Below, in pieces: positions 36,604 to 46,540 of a stretch of 64,000 nt of DNA. The notes under the pieces are model-generated. The model ran no database searches, was not told the origin of the DNA, and saw only the letters and a program-made list of their open reading frames with translations. Source of the stretch: Phyllobacterium sophorae (lineage in GTDB: Bacteria > Pseudomonadota > Alphaproteobacteria > Rhizobiales > Rhizobiaceae); NCBI RefSeq assembly GCF_003010965.1, contig NZ_PGGM01000004.1, positions 62,001 through 126,000 of the forward strand, in the 5' to 3' direction. Each line of letters begins with the position of its first letter. Position 1 is the first letter of the stretch. Position numbers and translations under genes: made by a program.

Positions 36604-37208
36604 AGGCTTTGCTTTTCCAGATCGACCGCGGGCATGATCGGAAAAACCTTGCCTTTCGATCGGACGGCAAACATGACTTCGCCGTCGATAGTAACATCCT
36701 CTCCGTGACCGACCAGTTCATACATCACCGGGCGAGCAAGAAGAGCTTCAAGGCGCCCTCTGACGAGAAGGTACGGTTTCAGACCGCCATTGGTCTCGTC
36801 GACGACAAAACGCAGTGGGTTTTCCGCGCTTGCCTCGACGATATCACCCACATTGGTCCGGAACGTCATGGTCTGATCATCCCCTTTGCCGGATACATTT
36901 ACTTCGACGGCAAGAAAATGCGCATCCTCGACCCGAATGCCCACCTTCTCCACGGGCGTTACGAGATAGGTCTTATCGTCGGCATCCTTGCGCAGAACGG
37001 TCGAGAACAGGCGTACCAGAGGCTGTCGTCCGATCGGCGTTCCCATATAAAACCAGGTCCCATCCGCCTTGATCTCCATGTCGAGATCGCCGCAAAAATC
37101 CGGGTTCCATTTGTCGACCGGCGGCAGGCCCTTGCCCGATGCCGCGGCGCGGGAAATCAACGCTTCAAGTCCCGCAGCATCGCGCAAAGTGCTTTCTCCC
37201 TCGGCCAT
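36600..37208 (-). CDS. DUF1285 domain-containing protein
   Basis: A 202-residue beta-rich protein. The DUF1285 core is PPVDKWNPDFCGDLDMEIKA, DGTWFYMGTPIGRQPLVRLF, YLVTPVEKVGIRVEDAHFLA. No catalytic motif is evident, and the function is not known. It is the first gene of the operon with the NUDIX hydrolase and cca and is divergent from the moxR operon across 123 bases, an arrangement that may reflect joint control. Confidence 0.88.
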   Translation of the reverse strand: MAEGESTLRDAAGLEALISRAAASGKGLPPVDKWNPDFCGDLDMEIKADGTWFYMGTPIGRQPLVRLFSTVLRKDADDKTYLVTPVEKVGIRVEDAHFLAVEVNVSGKGDDQTMTFRTNVGDIVEASAENPLRFVVDETNGGLKPYLLVRGRLEALLARPVMYELVGHGEDVTIDGEVMFAVRSKGKVFPIMPAVDLEKQSL

Positions 37209-37331
37209 AGCCCGACCTTTTTTCTGTATACGTCACGAAATAGTCACCGTTGGACCGCTTGTCAGCATGTCATAGTGATTTAGAGTCATTTAAGACAGAC
37301 TCTGATCAGATACCAGCGGTGAGGTGAATCC

Positions 37332-38339
37332 ATGACCATGATTAAACCTGAGGTACCGTCCGACCCCAAGGCCATGATCGCCGAGGCAGAGAAAGCGCTG
37401 GCCGATATTGCGAAGATAAGACAAGGCATAGGCACGGTCATCTTCGGTCAGGAAAGTGTCATCGAACGAACACTCGTGGCACTTCTGGCAGGTGGGCATG
37501 CTCTTTTGGTCGGCGTCCCGGGCCTGGCAAAGACAAAGCTGGTGGAAACGCTGGGAACGGTGCTTGGCCTTGACGATCGCCGCATTCAGTTTACTCCCGA
37601 CCTCATGCCATCAGATATTCTCGGTTCTGAGATCATGGAGCAGGACGATAACGGCAAACGTTATTTCCGTTATGTCAAAGGTCCGGTTTTCGCTCAATTG
37701 CTCATGGCCGACGAAATAAACCGCGCATCACCACGCACACAATCGGCGCTGCTGCAGGCCATGCAGGAGTACCATGTGACGATCGCAGGCGAGCGCCATG
37801 ATTTGCCGCAGCCTTTCCATGTGCTGGCAACGCAGAACCCGCTCGAGCAAGAAGGCACTTACCCGCTGCCGGAAGCGCAACTTGACCGGTTCCTGATGCA
37901 GATCGATATTCTCTATCCGGAAATCGAAGCGGAGCGACGCGTCCTTCTTGAAACGACCGGTACATCCGAGGCCGTGGCGGAAAGAACGATTGATGCGGAA
38001 CGCCTCCGCGAGATGCAACAGCTTATCCGGCGTATGCCGGTACCTGAAGGCGTCGTCGATGCCATTCTCAAGCTTGTCCGCTCTGCCCGTCCGGGCGCCG
38101 ATAATGAGATTGCGAAGAAATTCATCTCTTGGGGTCCCGGTCCACGGGCCAGCCAGGCATTGATGCTCTGCGCCCGCGCCCGTGCCCTCTATGATGGGCG
38201 CCTGGCCCCATCGGTCGACGATGTCAAAGCGCTTGCCGAGCCGGTATTGCAGCATCGTATGGCGCTTACTTTTGCCGCGCGAGCCGACGGAATGAACGTA
38301 CGTGACGTCATCGGCAACATCACCAAGGTTGCTCTCTGA
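37332..38339 (+). CDS. MoxR-family AAA+ ATPase
   Basis: A 335-residue AAA+ protein, MoxR class. Walker A is LVGVPGLAKTKLVETL (a normal GxxGxxK-T pattern with Ala before Lys), Walker B LLMADEINRASPRTQSALLQ, sensor 1 LATQNPLEQEGTYPLPEAQL. MoxR proteins act as chaperones with VWA or DUF58 partners, and here the DUF58 gene follows with a one-base overlap (TGATG). Cell-envelope or enzyme-maturation work is inferred from the neighbours. Confidence 0.93.
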   Translation: MTMIKPEVPSDPKAMIAEAEKALADIAKIRQGIGTVIFGQESVIERTLVALLAGGHALLVGVPGLAKTKLVETLGTVLGLDDRRIQFTPDLMPSDILGSEIMEQDDNGKRYFRYVKGPVFAQLLMADEINRASPRTQSALLQAMQEYHVTIAGERHDLPQPFHVLATQNPLEQEGTYPLPEAQLDRFLMQIDILYPEIEAERRVLLETTGTSEAVAERTIDAERLREMQQLIRRMPVPEGVVDAILKLVRSARPGADNEIAKKFISWGPGPRASQALMLCARARALYDGRLAPSVDDVKALAEPVLQHRMALTFAARADGMNVRDVIGNITKVAL

Positions 38340-39253
38340 TGCCAGCAATCGGCACGCAAGTTCAGCGGACCGAGACGGGCGACGCCCTTGCGCGAGCCCG
38401 CCAGCGTGCCGCCTTGCTGCCTGATCTTCTGGTCGAAGCGCGCCGCATCCTCAATACCGTCAATACCGGCTGGCATGGTCGCCGCAAGAGGGGAGTCGGC
38501 GAAAGTTTCTGGCAGTTTCGACCCTACACAGAGGGTGAAGCAGTATCGCGCATCGACTGGCGCCGGTCGGCCCGCGATGACCGTACCTACATCCGCGACC
38601 AGGAATGGGAAGCGGCCCACACCGTCTGGCTATGGGCTGATCCCTCTCCTTCAATGCTCTACAAATCAGAACAGGCACATGTGTCGAAAGAGTCGCGTGC
38701 GCTCGTCATGGTTCTTGCATTGGCAGAACTTCTGTCGCGTAGCGGAGAGCGCATCGGCTTTCCCGATATAACAGATCCATCCTCTGTCCGAAACGGCGCG
38801 GAACGCCTGGCAACCTTGCTCTCCCACGCAACAAGCCTGCCCGCCAAACCTGACCTCAGCAAAGTACGCCGGTTTTCCGACGTGGTGCTTGTCAGTGATT
38901 TTCTTGAGCCGGTCGAAGAGACGCTGGGCATTTTGCAGAAACTGGCTCACGATGGTGCGCGCGCTCATCTGATCGAAGTTTACGACCCGGCTGAGGAAGA
39001 TTTCCCCTATAAGCGACGGACGGAATTCGTTGATCCGGAGACCGGGGCGTCACTGACCTTCGGCCGCGCCCAGGACTACGCGGAAGACTATCGGCGTCTG
39101 TTCTACGCGCGCCGTGAAACGTTGAGTTCCTTCTGCAAGCGGATTGGCTGGAGTTACACCATCAACCGTACCGATCACCTTGCTTCCGAAGCGCTCGTAA
39201 CAGTGCATATGAACATGACCGCCAGCATAGGCTATCAGGGAGGAGGCTCATGA
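38339..39253 (+). CDS. DUF58 domain-containing protein
   Basis: A 304-residue soluble protein. The DUF58 core is RRKRGVGESFWQFRPYTEGE, AVSRIDWRRSARDDRTYIRD and a VWA-like segment (HTVWLWADPSPSM, DVVLVSDFLEPVEETLGILQ). Such proteins partner MoxR ATPases. The last Gly codons overlap the start of the next gene by four bases (ATGA). Unlike some homologues, no membrane helix precedes the domain. Confidence 0.9.
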   Translation: MPAIGTQVQRTETGDALARARQRAALLPDLLVEARRILNTVNTGWHGRRKRGVGESFWQFRPYTEGEAVSRIDWRRSARDDRTYIRDQEWEAAHTVWLWADPSPSMLYKSEQAHVSKESRALVMVLALAELLSRSGERIGFPDITDPSSVRNGAERLATLLSHATSLPAKPDLSKVRRFSDVVLVSDFLEPVEETLGILQKLAHDGARAHLIEVYDPAEEDFPYKRRTEFVDPETGASLTFGRAQDYAEDYRRLFYARRETLSSFCKRIGWSYTINRTDHLASEALVTVHMNMTASIGYQGGGS

Positions 39254-42081
39254 ATGCCCTTCCGCTGGCCTTCGGCGCTCCCGCCATTCTTGCAGCTCTG
39301 GTTGTCCTTCCTGTTATCTGGTGGTTGCTGCGGATAACCCCACCACGGCCGGTCAGGGAAGTGTTTCCTCCACTTAGGATCCTGGCGCAACTCCTGAAGA
39401 AGGAAGAGACTCCGAACAAGAGCCCCTGGTGGCTGACCCTTCTGCGGCTGCTGCTTGCCGCGCTTGTCATTCTCGCTTTGTCGGAGCCCGTCTGGAACCC
39501 GCGCCCCGAAACATTGACGGGCAAGGAACCCGTTGCGATCGTTCTCGACAACGGTTGGTCTTCAAATGAGGAATGGGATGCGCGCAAGGAAACCGCTGAG
39601 CGATTGATTGGCGATGCGGAGCAATCCGGGGCGCTGATCTACATTCTCGGGACTGCTGAGAGAGCAAATACGGATATTGGTCCGTTTAATGCCAGCACGG
39701 CGTTGGAACGGGTGCGCGCATTGGCCGTCCGGCCAATCCCGGTTGATCGCGCCGGTGCATTCGCTCGGCTGAGAACAACACTCGAAAACGTATCTGGCAC
39801 GCGCGTTGCGTACCTCAACGATGGTATCGATACGCCTCAGGCGGCCGAAGCGTTGAAATCACTCGAAGACGCAGGAATAGCATCCTTGATCTGGTATCAA
39901 CCTTCGATAACCTCGCTCGCAGGTATTCGCCAGGCCGAGAACAACGCCAACGGCTTGACCGTGCATGCGGTACGTCCAAGCAATGAGCGCGGACAGGGCG
40001 CTGTGACGATTGGCGCATTTGATGAAAAAGGGCGGCGCATCGCCGAAACCGGTCTGATCTTTTCTGCTGGCGAGGCTACTGGCCAGGCCGTCATCAACGC
40101 CCCATACGAGCTGCGTAATGATTTCCACACCTTGCGCATCGACGGTACTGCTCAGGCCGGTGCGACCTATCTGATCGATGACAACAACAAGCGCAGGCGT
40201 GTGGCCTTGCTGTCCGGGTCGGAAGCCGATCTGTCACAACCCCTTCTTTCGCCGCTCTACTATATATCGCGCGCCCTTGAACCTTTCGCCGACCTCCTGC
40301 GACCGCGCAATGCAGAGCTCGTGCGGGCTGTGCCGGAACTTCTTGAGCAGAAACCATCGGTTGTCATTATGGCGGATATCGGCAAGTTGCCGCCTGAAAC
40401 CGAACAGGTCCTGTCCGACTGGGTAAACAATGGTGGCACTCTGATCCGGTTCGCTGGGCCACGTCTGGCGGGTGGCAGCGAAGAAGATCCTTTGTTGCCT
40501 GTAATCCTGCGCAAGGGCGAACGGTCCTTGGGCGGCGCCCTATCGTGGAAGGAATCACAGCCGGTAGCCGCCTTCCCGGAGAACGGTCCCTTCGCCGGCC
40601 TACCGACACCGCAGGACGTTACCGTGACGCGGCAGGTGCTGGCAGAGCCGTCTTCAGACCTCTACGACAAAAGCTGGGCCAATCTCGCCGACGGTACTCC
40701 GCTCGTGACTGGCGAGACTCGCAAACGCGGACAGTTGGTCCTCTTCCATGTCACGCCTGAGGCCACCTGGTCGAACCTGCCAATCAGCGGCAGTTTTGTC
40801 GATATGCTGCATCGCATCGTTACGCTCTCTCGCAATGCCGGGCCCATCGCAGGTTCAAACGGCGCCGATGTTTCGCGCGCACTTCCGCCCTATCTTACTC
40901 TGAATGCAGAAGGTTCGCTCACACCTCCAGGCGGCGACACGCGACCTCTCATAGCCAGAGCTGGTCAAAACCCACAGGTGAGTTTCGACAATCCACCCGG
41001 CTTTTACGGCGTAGAGGACGCGATGTCGGCACTCAACCTCTTCAAGCCCGACGACGAGATCAAACCGTTGGCGAGACCTGATTTGACAATTCCGGTGACG
41101 ACAGCGCGTTACGCGGTTGATGAATCCGTACAGCTGCGGGCGCCCCTGTTCGCACTGGCTGCATCAATGTTGGCACTCGATGCGATCGCGATCCTTTGGC
41201 TCGGTGGCCACCTGCGCAGGCGTTTCCGCACCACAGCCGCTGCGTCTTTGGCAGTCTTGCTGCTCCCTGCCGTTATCGCATTTGGACCATCCCCCGCGCA
41301 TGCCCAGCAAAATGACAGCAAACCCGGAGATCAAACCATCCTCGAGGCGATCAATGTCACCCACCTCGCCTATGTGATTACGGGCGACAGCGCGATCGAT
41401 GATATCAGCAAGGCAGGCTTGTCAGGCCTGTCAAAGGCACTCTCCGAAAGCACGGCGCTAGAGCCGGGAGAGCCAATCGGCGTCAATCCCGCAACGGATG
41501 AACTTGCATTCTTTCCGCTCATTTACTGGCCGGTCGATTCCTCCGCGAGGATGCCTTCGCCCGAGGCCATTGCCAAAATCGATGCCTATATGCAGCAGGG
41601 CGGGACAGTTCTCTTCGACACGCGGGACCAGGATGCGGCAGCGATCGGCTTTGAGAATGCGACGACACCGTCCAACCAGAGATTGCGCGAAATCCTAGCC
41701 GGGCTGAACATCCCGCCGCTCGAACCGGTGCCCAGCGATCATGTTCTGACCAAGTCTTTCTATATCCTGCAGGATTTTCCGGGTCGTTACCGCGGCAGCC
41801 CGCTGTGGGTGCAGGCCTCATTGTCAACAGAAGCTCGCGCCGACCGGCCCGTTCGCGCGGGCGATGGTGTCACCCCGATCATGATCACGGGCAATGATTT
41901 CGCCGGAGCCTGGGCGATCGATGCCAATGGCTCACCATTATTGCCGACCGTACCCAATGATCCCATACAGCGCACCTATGCCTATCGTACTGGCATCAAT
42001 ATCGTGATGTACATGCTGACCGGAAATTACAAATCTGATCAAGTGCACGTGCCCGATCTCCTGGAACGGTTGGGGAACTGA
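39250..42081 (+). CDS. DUF4159 membrane protein with BatA-like N-terminus
   Basis: A 943-residue inner-membrane protein. The first 90 residues form the aerotolerance (BatA) N-terminal region with two helices (FGAPAILAALVVLPVIWWLL, LLRLLLAALVILALSEPVW). A VWA/amidotransferase-like region follows (VAIVLDNGWSSNEEWDARKE; VALLSGSEADLSQPLLSPLY). Two more helices lie near residues 630-690. The C-terminal 220 residues match DUF4159 (THLAYVITGDSAIDDISKAG, GGTVLFDTRDQDAAAIGF). Function unknown; it is the probable membrane platform for the MoxR/DUF58 pair. Confidence 0.88.
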   Translation: MNALPLAFGAPAILAALVVLPVIWWLLRITPPRPVREVFPPLRILAQLLKKEETPNKSPWWLTLLRLLLAALVILALSEPVWNPRPETLTGKEPVAIVLDNGWSSNEEWDARKETAERLIGDAEQSGALIYILGTAERANTDIGPFNASTALERVRALAVRPIPVDRAGAFARLRTTLENVSGTRVAYLNDGIDTPQAAEALKSLEDAGIASLIWYQPSITSLAGIRQAENNANGLTVHAVRPSNERGQGAVTIGAFDEKGRRIAETGLIFSAGEATGQAVINAPYELRNDFHTLRIDGTAQAGATYLIDDNNKRRRVALLSGSEADLSQPLLSPLYYISRALEPFADLLRPRNAELVRAVPELLEQKPSVVIMADIGKLPPETEQVLSDWVNNGGTLIRFAGPRLAGGSEEDPLLPVILRKGERSLGGALSWKESQPVAAFPENGPFAGLPTPQDVTVTRQVLAEPSSDLYDKSWANLADGTPLVTGETRKRGQLVLFHVTPEATWSNLPISGSFVDMLHRIVTLSRNAGPIAGSNGADVSRALPPYLTLNAEGSLTPPGGDTRPLIARAGQNPQVSFDNPPGFYGVEDAMSALNLFKPDDEIKPLARPDLTIPVTTARYAVDESVQLRAPLFALAASMLALDAIAILWLGGHLRRRFRTTAAASLAVLLLPAVIAFGPSPAHAQQNDSKPGDQTILEAINVTHLAYVITGDSAIDDISKAGLSGLSKALSESTALEPGEPIGVNPATDELAFFPLIYWPVDSSARMPSPEAIAKIDAYMQQGGTVLFDTRDQDAAAIGFENATTPSNQRLREILAGLNIPPLEPVPSDHVLTKSFYILQDFPGRYRGSPLWVQASLSTEARADRPVRAGDGVTPIMITGNDFAGAWAIDANGSPLLPTVPNDPIQRTYAYRTGINIVMYMLTGNYKSDQVHVPDLLERLGN

Positions 42082-42086
42082 GCGCC

Positions 42087-44168
42087 ATGTACCTGTCCTT
42101 GGATTTCCAGCCCCTGGTGTCAACCGCACTACTGGTCTTGTTGCTGGTCCCGATGTTCGTCCTGACATTGGTTGGCATCTACTTTCGTCAACGTGGCAGT
42201 TTGCTCCGACTGCTGGCCGTCGCGGCATTTTCGATGGCTCTGTTCAACCCGATCGTCGTGAATGAAGAACGCGAACCATTGAAAAGTGTCGTTGCTGTGA
42301 TCGCCGACCGCAGTCAAAGCCAGGACATTGGCAACCGCAGGGCCGATACGGATGTGGCACTCAAACAGGTGCAGACAGCCCTTTCCCGTCTGCCGCAGTT
42401 CGACGTTCGAACCGTCGAGACGGGCCGTGCCAGCGAAAATGACGACGCGGTATCGACACGGCTGTTCCAGGCCCTGAATAGTGCTTTTCGTGATGTGCCG
42501 CCTTCACGCATAGGCGGTGCGATCATGATCACGGACGGCCAGGTTCATGACATCCCGCCGAATCCGGCTGGCCTTGGTTTCAATGCGCCAGTCCACGGTC
42601 TTATAACCGGCACGCCCGGCGAAATCGATCGGCGTATTCAGTTCGTTCGCGCACCGCGCTTTGGCTTGACCGGCAAGCCACAGCAAATGGCGTATAAGGT
42701 TACGGCATCGAACGAGCCCCCGGGTAGTCGCGTTCGGGTGCGTGTGCGGGTCAATGGCACAGAAACAGCCAACACAGATGCCATCGTCGGCGAGGAAATG
42801 CCGATGGAAGTGACGCTTTCACGCGCCGGTATCAATATCGTTGAGATAACGGTGGATTCCGTTCCAGGCGAACTCACTGAGGTCAATAATCGTGCTGTTG
42901 CGATGGTGGACGGGATTCGTGAAAACCTGCGGGTACTTCTCATCTCGGGCGAGCCACATAATGGCGAACGCACGTGGCGCAACCTTCTGAAATCTGATGC
43001 ATCGGTTGATCTGGTGCATTTCACTATTTTGCGCCCGCCCGAAAAACAGGACTCGACCCCGCTACCCGAACTCGCGCTGATCGCCTTCCCGACGCGAGAG
43101 CTCTTCGTCGACAAGATAGGTGAATTTGATCTGATCATTTTCGATCGTTATCAGCACCGCGATGTGATGTCGCTGCTCTACTACGACTACATCAATGATT
43201 ATGTCCAAAAGGGCGGAGCCTTGCTTATTGCCGCTGGCCCCGAATATGCGGGCAATATGTCTATCGCCAATACACCCCTGCTGTCGGTGCTTCCGGCAAC
43301 ACCAACGGGGAATATTGAAGAACGGGCTTTCTATCCACGCTTGAGCGACCAGGGCAAACGCCATCCGGTCACGCGCGGGCTCGAAGGCAGCGAACAGGAA
43401 CCGCCGAACTGGAGCCGCTGGTTCCGTGTCATCGATGTAAATCCGCCGGAAGGTTCGGTCATCATGAATGCCGGTGAGAGGCCGCTTCTGGTGCTCAATC
43501 GTATGGGCGAAGGCCGCGTCGGAATGTTTCTCTCCGATCAGGGCTGGCTCTGGGCGCGCGGGTTTGAGGGTGGCGGGCCCCATGCAGCACTCTACCGGCG
43601 TATTGCCCATTGGCTGATGAAAGAACCGGAACTCGAAGAAGAAGCTCTTACCGCGAAGGGCAGTGGCCGCAATCTTGAAATCCATCGCCAGACCATGAAG
43701 AAGGTCGCCGACCCAGCGAGTATAATTACACCGTCGGGAAAGACGAAATCCATCCCACTTACCGAAACCGAGCCGGGTGTGTTCACCGCTTCTGTCCCGA
43801 CCGATGAAATTGGTCTCTATCAGGTGGCCAACGGCGAGTTGACAACACTCGCCCATGTCGGACCAGTGGATGCACCCGAATTTACTGACAATGTTTCGAC
43901 CACCGCCAAACTCGATCCGCTCGCGCGCCAGACAGGCGGCGGCACGCGCCGTCTGCGCCCCACTACGGACCAGAACTCGATCGAAGTACCCAACGTTGTC
44001 GCCTCCCGCGGTATGGCTAACGCCAGCGGAGACAACTGGATCGGCTTGCGTCCGACAAATGAAACAGTGCTCAAGAGTGTTACGCGGCTGCCATTGTTTT
44101 CAGGTTTTCTTGGTCTTGCCGCAATGATCCTCGTCCTTGGCGGCATGTGGTATCGCGAGGGAAAATAA
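42087..44168 (+). CDS. Large membrane protein of the MoxR operon (amidotransferase/VWA-like)
   Basis: A 693-residue protein with two N-terminal helices (LVSTALLVLLLVPMFVLTLV, LLRLLAVAAFSMALFNPIV), a large periplasmic part and one C-terminal helix (LFSGFLGLAAMILVLGGMWY). The periplasmic part contains VVAVIADRSQSQDI, GGAIMITDGQVHDIP and KGGALLIAAGPEYAG, which recall VWA and class I amidotransferase-like folds without a Cys nucleophile. It starts five bases after the DUF4159 gene. No confirmed function; together with the previous protein it may form one complex. Confidence 0.85.
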   Translation: MYLSLDFQPLVSTALLVLLLVPMFVLTLVGIYFRQRGSLLRLLAVAAFSMALFNPIVVNEEREPLKSVVAVIADRSQSQDIGNRRADTDVALKQVQTALSRLPQFDVRTVETGRASENDDAVSTRLFQALNSAFRDVPPSRIGGAIMITDGQVHDIPPNPAGLGFNAPVHGLITGTPGEIDRRIQFVRAPRFGLTGKPQQMAYKVTASNEPPGSRVRVRVRVNGTETANTDAIVGEEMPMEVTLSRAGINIVEITVDSVPGELTEVNNRAVAMVDGIRENLRVLLISGEPHNGERTWRNLLKSDASVDLVHFTILRPPEKQDSTPLPELALIAFPTRELFVDKIGEFDLIIFDRYQHRDVMSLLYYDYINDYVQKGGALLIAAGPEYAGNMSIANTPLLSVLPATPTGNIEERAFYPRLSDQGKRHPVTRGLEGSEQEPPNWSRWFRVIDVNPPEGSVIMNAGERPLLVLNRMGEGRVGMFLSDQGWLWARGFEGGGPHAALYRRIAHWLMKEPELEEEALTAKGSGRNLEIHRQTMKKVADPASIITPSGKTKSIPLTETEPGVFTASVPTDEIGLYQVANGELTTLAHVGPVDAPEFTDNVSTTAKLDPLARQTGGGTRRLRPTTDQNSIEVPNVVASRGMANASGDNWIGLRPTNETVLKSVTRLPLFSGFLGLAAMILVLGGMWYREGK

Positions 44169-44169
44169 C

Positions 44170-44682
44170 TCAACCGTCCGCCACGGACGCATGACGCACT
44201 TTTCCCTCAACATTCAGCAACGAACGAGGTGTGAGTTCACAAGCAAGAAACCGAGCGGGATCGACGGGAGCAGGCATCTCGATCTGATGACCCGGAATAG
44301 CACGAAATCCAAATGGCGCGTAGTAGGGTTCGTCTCCAACGAGGATGACGAGCTTGTGTCCCGCAATTCGCGCAGATTCCATGCCTGTGCGCATCAATGC
44401 CCGGCCAATTCCCTTGTTTTTCCAGGCTGGCCGCACCGCCAGAGGACCAAGCAGCAGTGCTGGTGTTATGCCGATCATGATTGGCGTAAACCGGACCGAC
44501 GCGATCACATGCTCGCCATTCAGCGCGACAAAGGAAAGCCTGCGGTCATGCGGCCCGCCCTCGCGGATCCTGTAGGCGGCACGGGTGAACCTTCCAGGTC
44601 CGAAGGCCTCTTTATTGATGTCTTCGATGGCAGAATCATGCACCGGCTCTTCCGGCGTGTACGTCACGACATGGGTCAGCAT
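44170..44682 (-). CDS. GNAT-family N-acetyltransferase
   Basis: A 170-residue acetyltransferase of the YhbS type. The acetyl-CoA loop is LAVRPAWKNKGIGRALMRTG (the Q/RxxGxG/A pattern), with ASVRFTPIMIGITPALLLGP before it and YYAPFGFRAIPGHQIEMPAP after it. ATG 44682 is chosen because the family starts with a short beta strand; the open frame up to 44787 adds 35 residues with no relation. Substrate unknown. Its stop is one base from that of the convergent operon. Confidence 0.85.
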   Translation of the reverse strand: MLTHVVTYTPEEPVHDSAIEDINKEAFGPGRFTRAAYRIREGGPHDRRLSFVALNGEHVIASVRFTPIMIGITPALLLGPLAVRPAWKNKGIGRALMRTGMESARIAGHKLVILVGDEPYYAPFGFRAIPGHQIEMPAPVDPARFLACELTPRSLLNVEGKVRHASVADG

Positions 44683-45003
44683 GCTGGGTATCTTTTTAAA
44701 GGAGTGGACAATCGCCTTGGACCATGATGGGACCGTTGGCCAACACAGGAACTTCCGCCGCGCAATCAGCGCCGGTTCGGGTTTCATCGTCGGATGAACA
44801 GAATTCCTGCCACAAAAGTCTCCTTTTTCGTTCGCCTAACATCAAACCAGCACCACGTAAACCGAAATTCGAATCTTATGAGCAAAAAGTGACGCTCTGT
44901 TCACTCCGCTCGTACTGGATGGGCGAAGATTAAAGTCTAGGTAAAAGACAGGATAATAAATTCCCCCTGATGGCAGCCTCATGTGAGGGCAAGGAGCAAT
45001 GAT
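44683..45003. other. Intergenic region between GNAT and GST-like genes
   Basis: About 320 bases between divergent genes. I see no additional gene or strong repeat; AAGGAG just before 45004 is the ribosome site of the next gene. Confidence 0.3.
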
Positions 45004-45981
45004 ATGGGCCTATTGATCGATGGCGTCTGGCACAACCAATGGTACGATACCAAGGATAGTGGCGGGCGCTTTATCCGAGTCGAGTCACAGTTTCGCAATT
45101 GGGTTACCGCCGATGGCAGCGCCGGACCGACCGGCAAAGCGGGCTTCAAGGCCGAGTCTGGCCGCTACCACCTCTACGTTTCCTATGCCTGCCCCTGGGC
45201 CCATCGCACGTTGATCTTCCGTACGCTGAAACAACTGCAGGACGTCATTTCGGTGTCCGTGGTCGATCACTATATGGGAGCTGAAGGCTGGACTTTCTAT
45301 GAGAAAGACGGTTCCACGCCTGATCATCTCTTCGGTTACAAGCGCCTGCACGAGGTCTATTCACGCGGAGACCGGAACTATTCTGGGCGGGTAACCGTGC
45401 CGGTCCTGTGGGACAAACAGCAAAATCTTATCGTTTCGAACGAATCATCCGAGATTATCCGCATGTTCAATTCGGCATTCGATGACTTCGGCGATGCTTC
45501 AATTGATTTCTATCCCGAAGACCAGCGCAGACAGATCGAAGCGATCAACGCACTCATTTACCCTAACATCAACAATGGCGTGTATCGTGCCGGTTTTGCC
45601 ACGACACAGGAGGCCTACGAGGAAGCTTTCAGCCAGCTTTTCGACACGCTCGATCAGGTCGAAGAGCGGCTTTCGAAACAACGCTATCTGGTGGGCAACC
45701 AGATAACAGAAGCCGATTGGCGGCTGTTCACCACCCTCTTGCGCTTCGACCCGGTCTATGTCGGACACTTCAAATGCAACCGCCAGCGCATAGCCGATTA
45801 TCCGAACCTGTCCAACTACACACGCGACCTCTATCAGGTGCCGGGAGTCGCGCCGACGGTCAACCTGAAGCATATCAAGGCGCACTACTATGGTAGCCAC
45901 AAGACAATCAATCCAACTGGGATAATCCCGATTGGACCCGAACTTGACTTGACCCTGCCGCACGACCGGGACCGCTTCTGA
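45004..45981 (+). CDS. Glutathionyl-hydroquinone reductase (Xi-class GST)
   Basis: A 325-residue GST-superfamily enzyme. The N-terminal thioredoxin-like domain carries the catalytic Cys in SYACPWAHRTLIFR, and the C-terminal helical domain shows NINNGVYRAGFATTQEAYEE, EADWRLFTTLLRFDPVYVGH and YPNLSNYTRDLYQVPG. This matches the YqjG/EcfG-like group that reduces glutathionyl-hydroquinones. ATG 45004 has AAGGAG eight bases upstream; seven further upstream codons are excluded. Its stop lies three bases from the convergent NUDIX gene. Confidence 0.93.
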   Translation: MGLLIDGVWHNQWYDTKDSGGRFIRVESQFRNWVTADGSAGPTGKAGFKAESGRYHLYVSYACPWAHRTLIFRTLKQLQDVISVSVVDHYMGAEGWTFYEKDGSTPDHLFGYKRLHEVYSRGDRNYSGRVTVPVLWDKQQNLIVSNESSEIIRMFNSAFDDFGDASIDFYPEDQRRQIEAINALIYPNINNGVYRAGFATTQEAYEEAFSQLFDTLDQVEERLSKQRYLVGNQITEADWRLFTTLLRFDPVYVGHFKCNRQRIADYPNLSNYTRDLYQVPGVAPTVNLKHIKAHYYGSHKTINPTGIIPIGPELDLTLPHDRDRF

Positions 45982-45984
45982 TTG

Positions 45985-46455
45985 CTACCAGGCGAGCGGC
46001 ACTTCGGCACCGTTCAGGATTTCAGCCAATCGGCGCCGGGTTGAAGGTGTTATGTCGTCCGGCAGAGCATCCAATCTGAAAAATCTTGCCTCGGCAATTT
46101 CACGATTGGATAAGAAGGGGGCGGTTTGCCGGAAGGAGCGGCAGACATAAAGAGCGACATGATCACGCCTCGATGCATGGGCATTGTGGTAGATGGCAAA
46201 GAGCTGAGGCCGGCCCGTCAGCTCGATATTGCCTTCTTCCATCAATTCCTTGGCCAGGGTTTGCTCGACAGTGTGACCAGGCTCAACACCCCCGCCGGGA
46301 AATTGCCAGCCAGGCACGTAGGTATGGCGAATGAGAAACACCGACTTCTCGCCCTCATCGATGACAACACCCCGTGCACCCAGCGTCATCGGACGGCGAA
46401 GCAAAAAATAGGTATGAAACAGGCGGTGACGCCATTTTGATCGTTTTTCAACCAT
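45985..46455 (-). CDS. NUDIX hydrolase
   Basis: A 156-residue NUDIX protein with the start MVEKRSKWRHRLFHTYFLLR and the box GGGVEPGHTVEQTLAKELMEEGNIEL. The usual Arg of REUxEE is Lys here (KELMEE), and the Glu ligands are kept. Such proteins split nucleoside diphosphates linked to another moiety; the exact substrate is unknown. Divergent from the metallophosphoesterase gene. Confidence 0.86.
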   Translation of the reverse strand: MVEKRSKWRHRLFHTYFLLRRPMTLGARGVVIDEGEKSVFLIRHTYVPGWQFPGGGVEPGHTVEQTLAKELMEEGNIELTGRPQLFAIYHNAHASRRDHVALYVCRSFRQTAPFLSNREIAEARFFRLDALPDDITPSTRRRLAEILNGAEVPLAW

Positions 46456-46540
46456 TCCGTATAACCTTGAGCGGAACCTCGGCTTTGTGCGACGGTTCTA
46501 TCACTGGATTTCACCTGCGTACTCCCATAAAGCTGAAATA

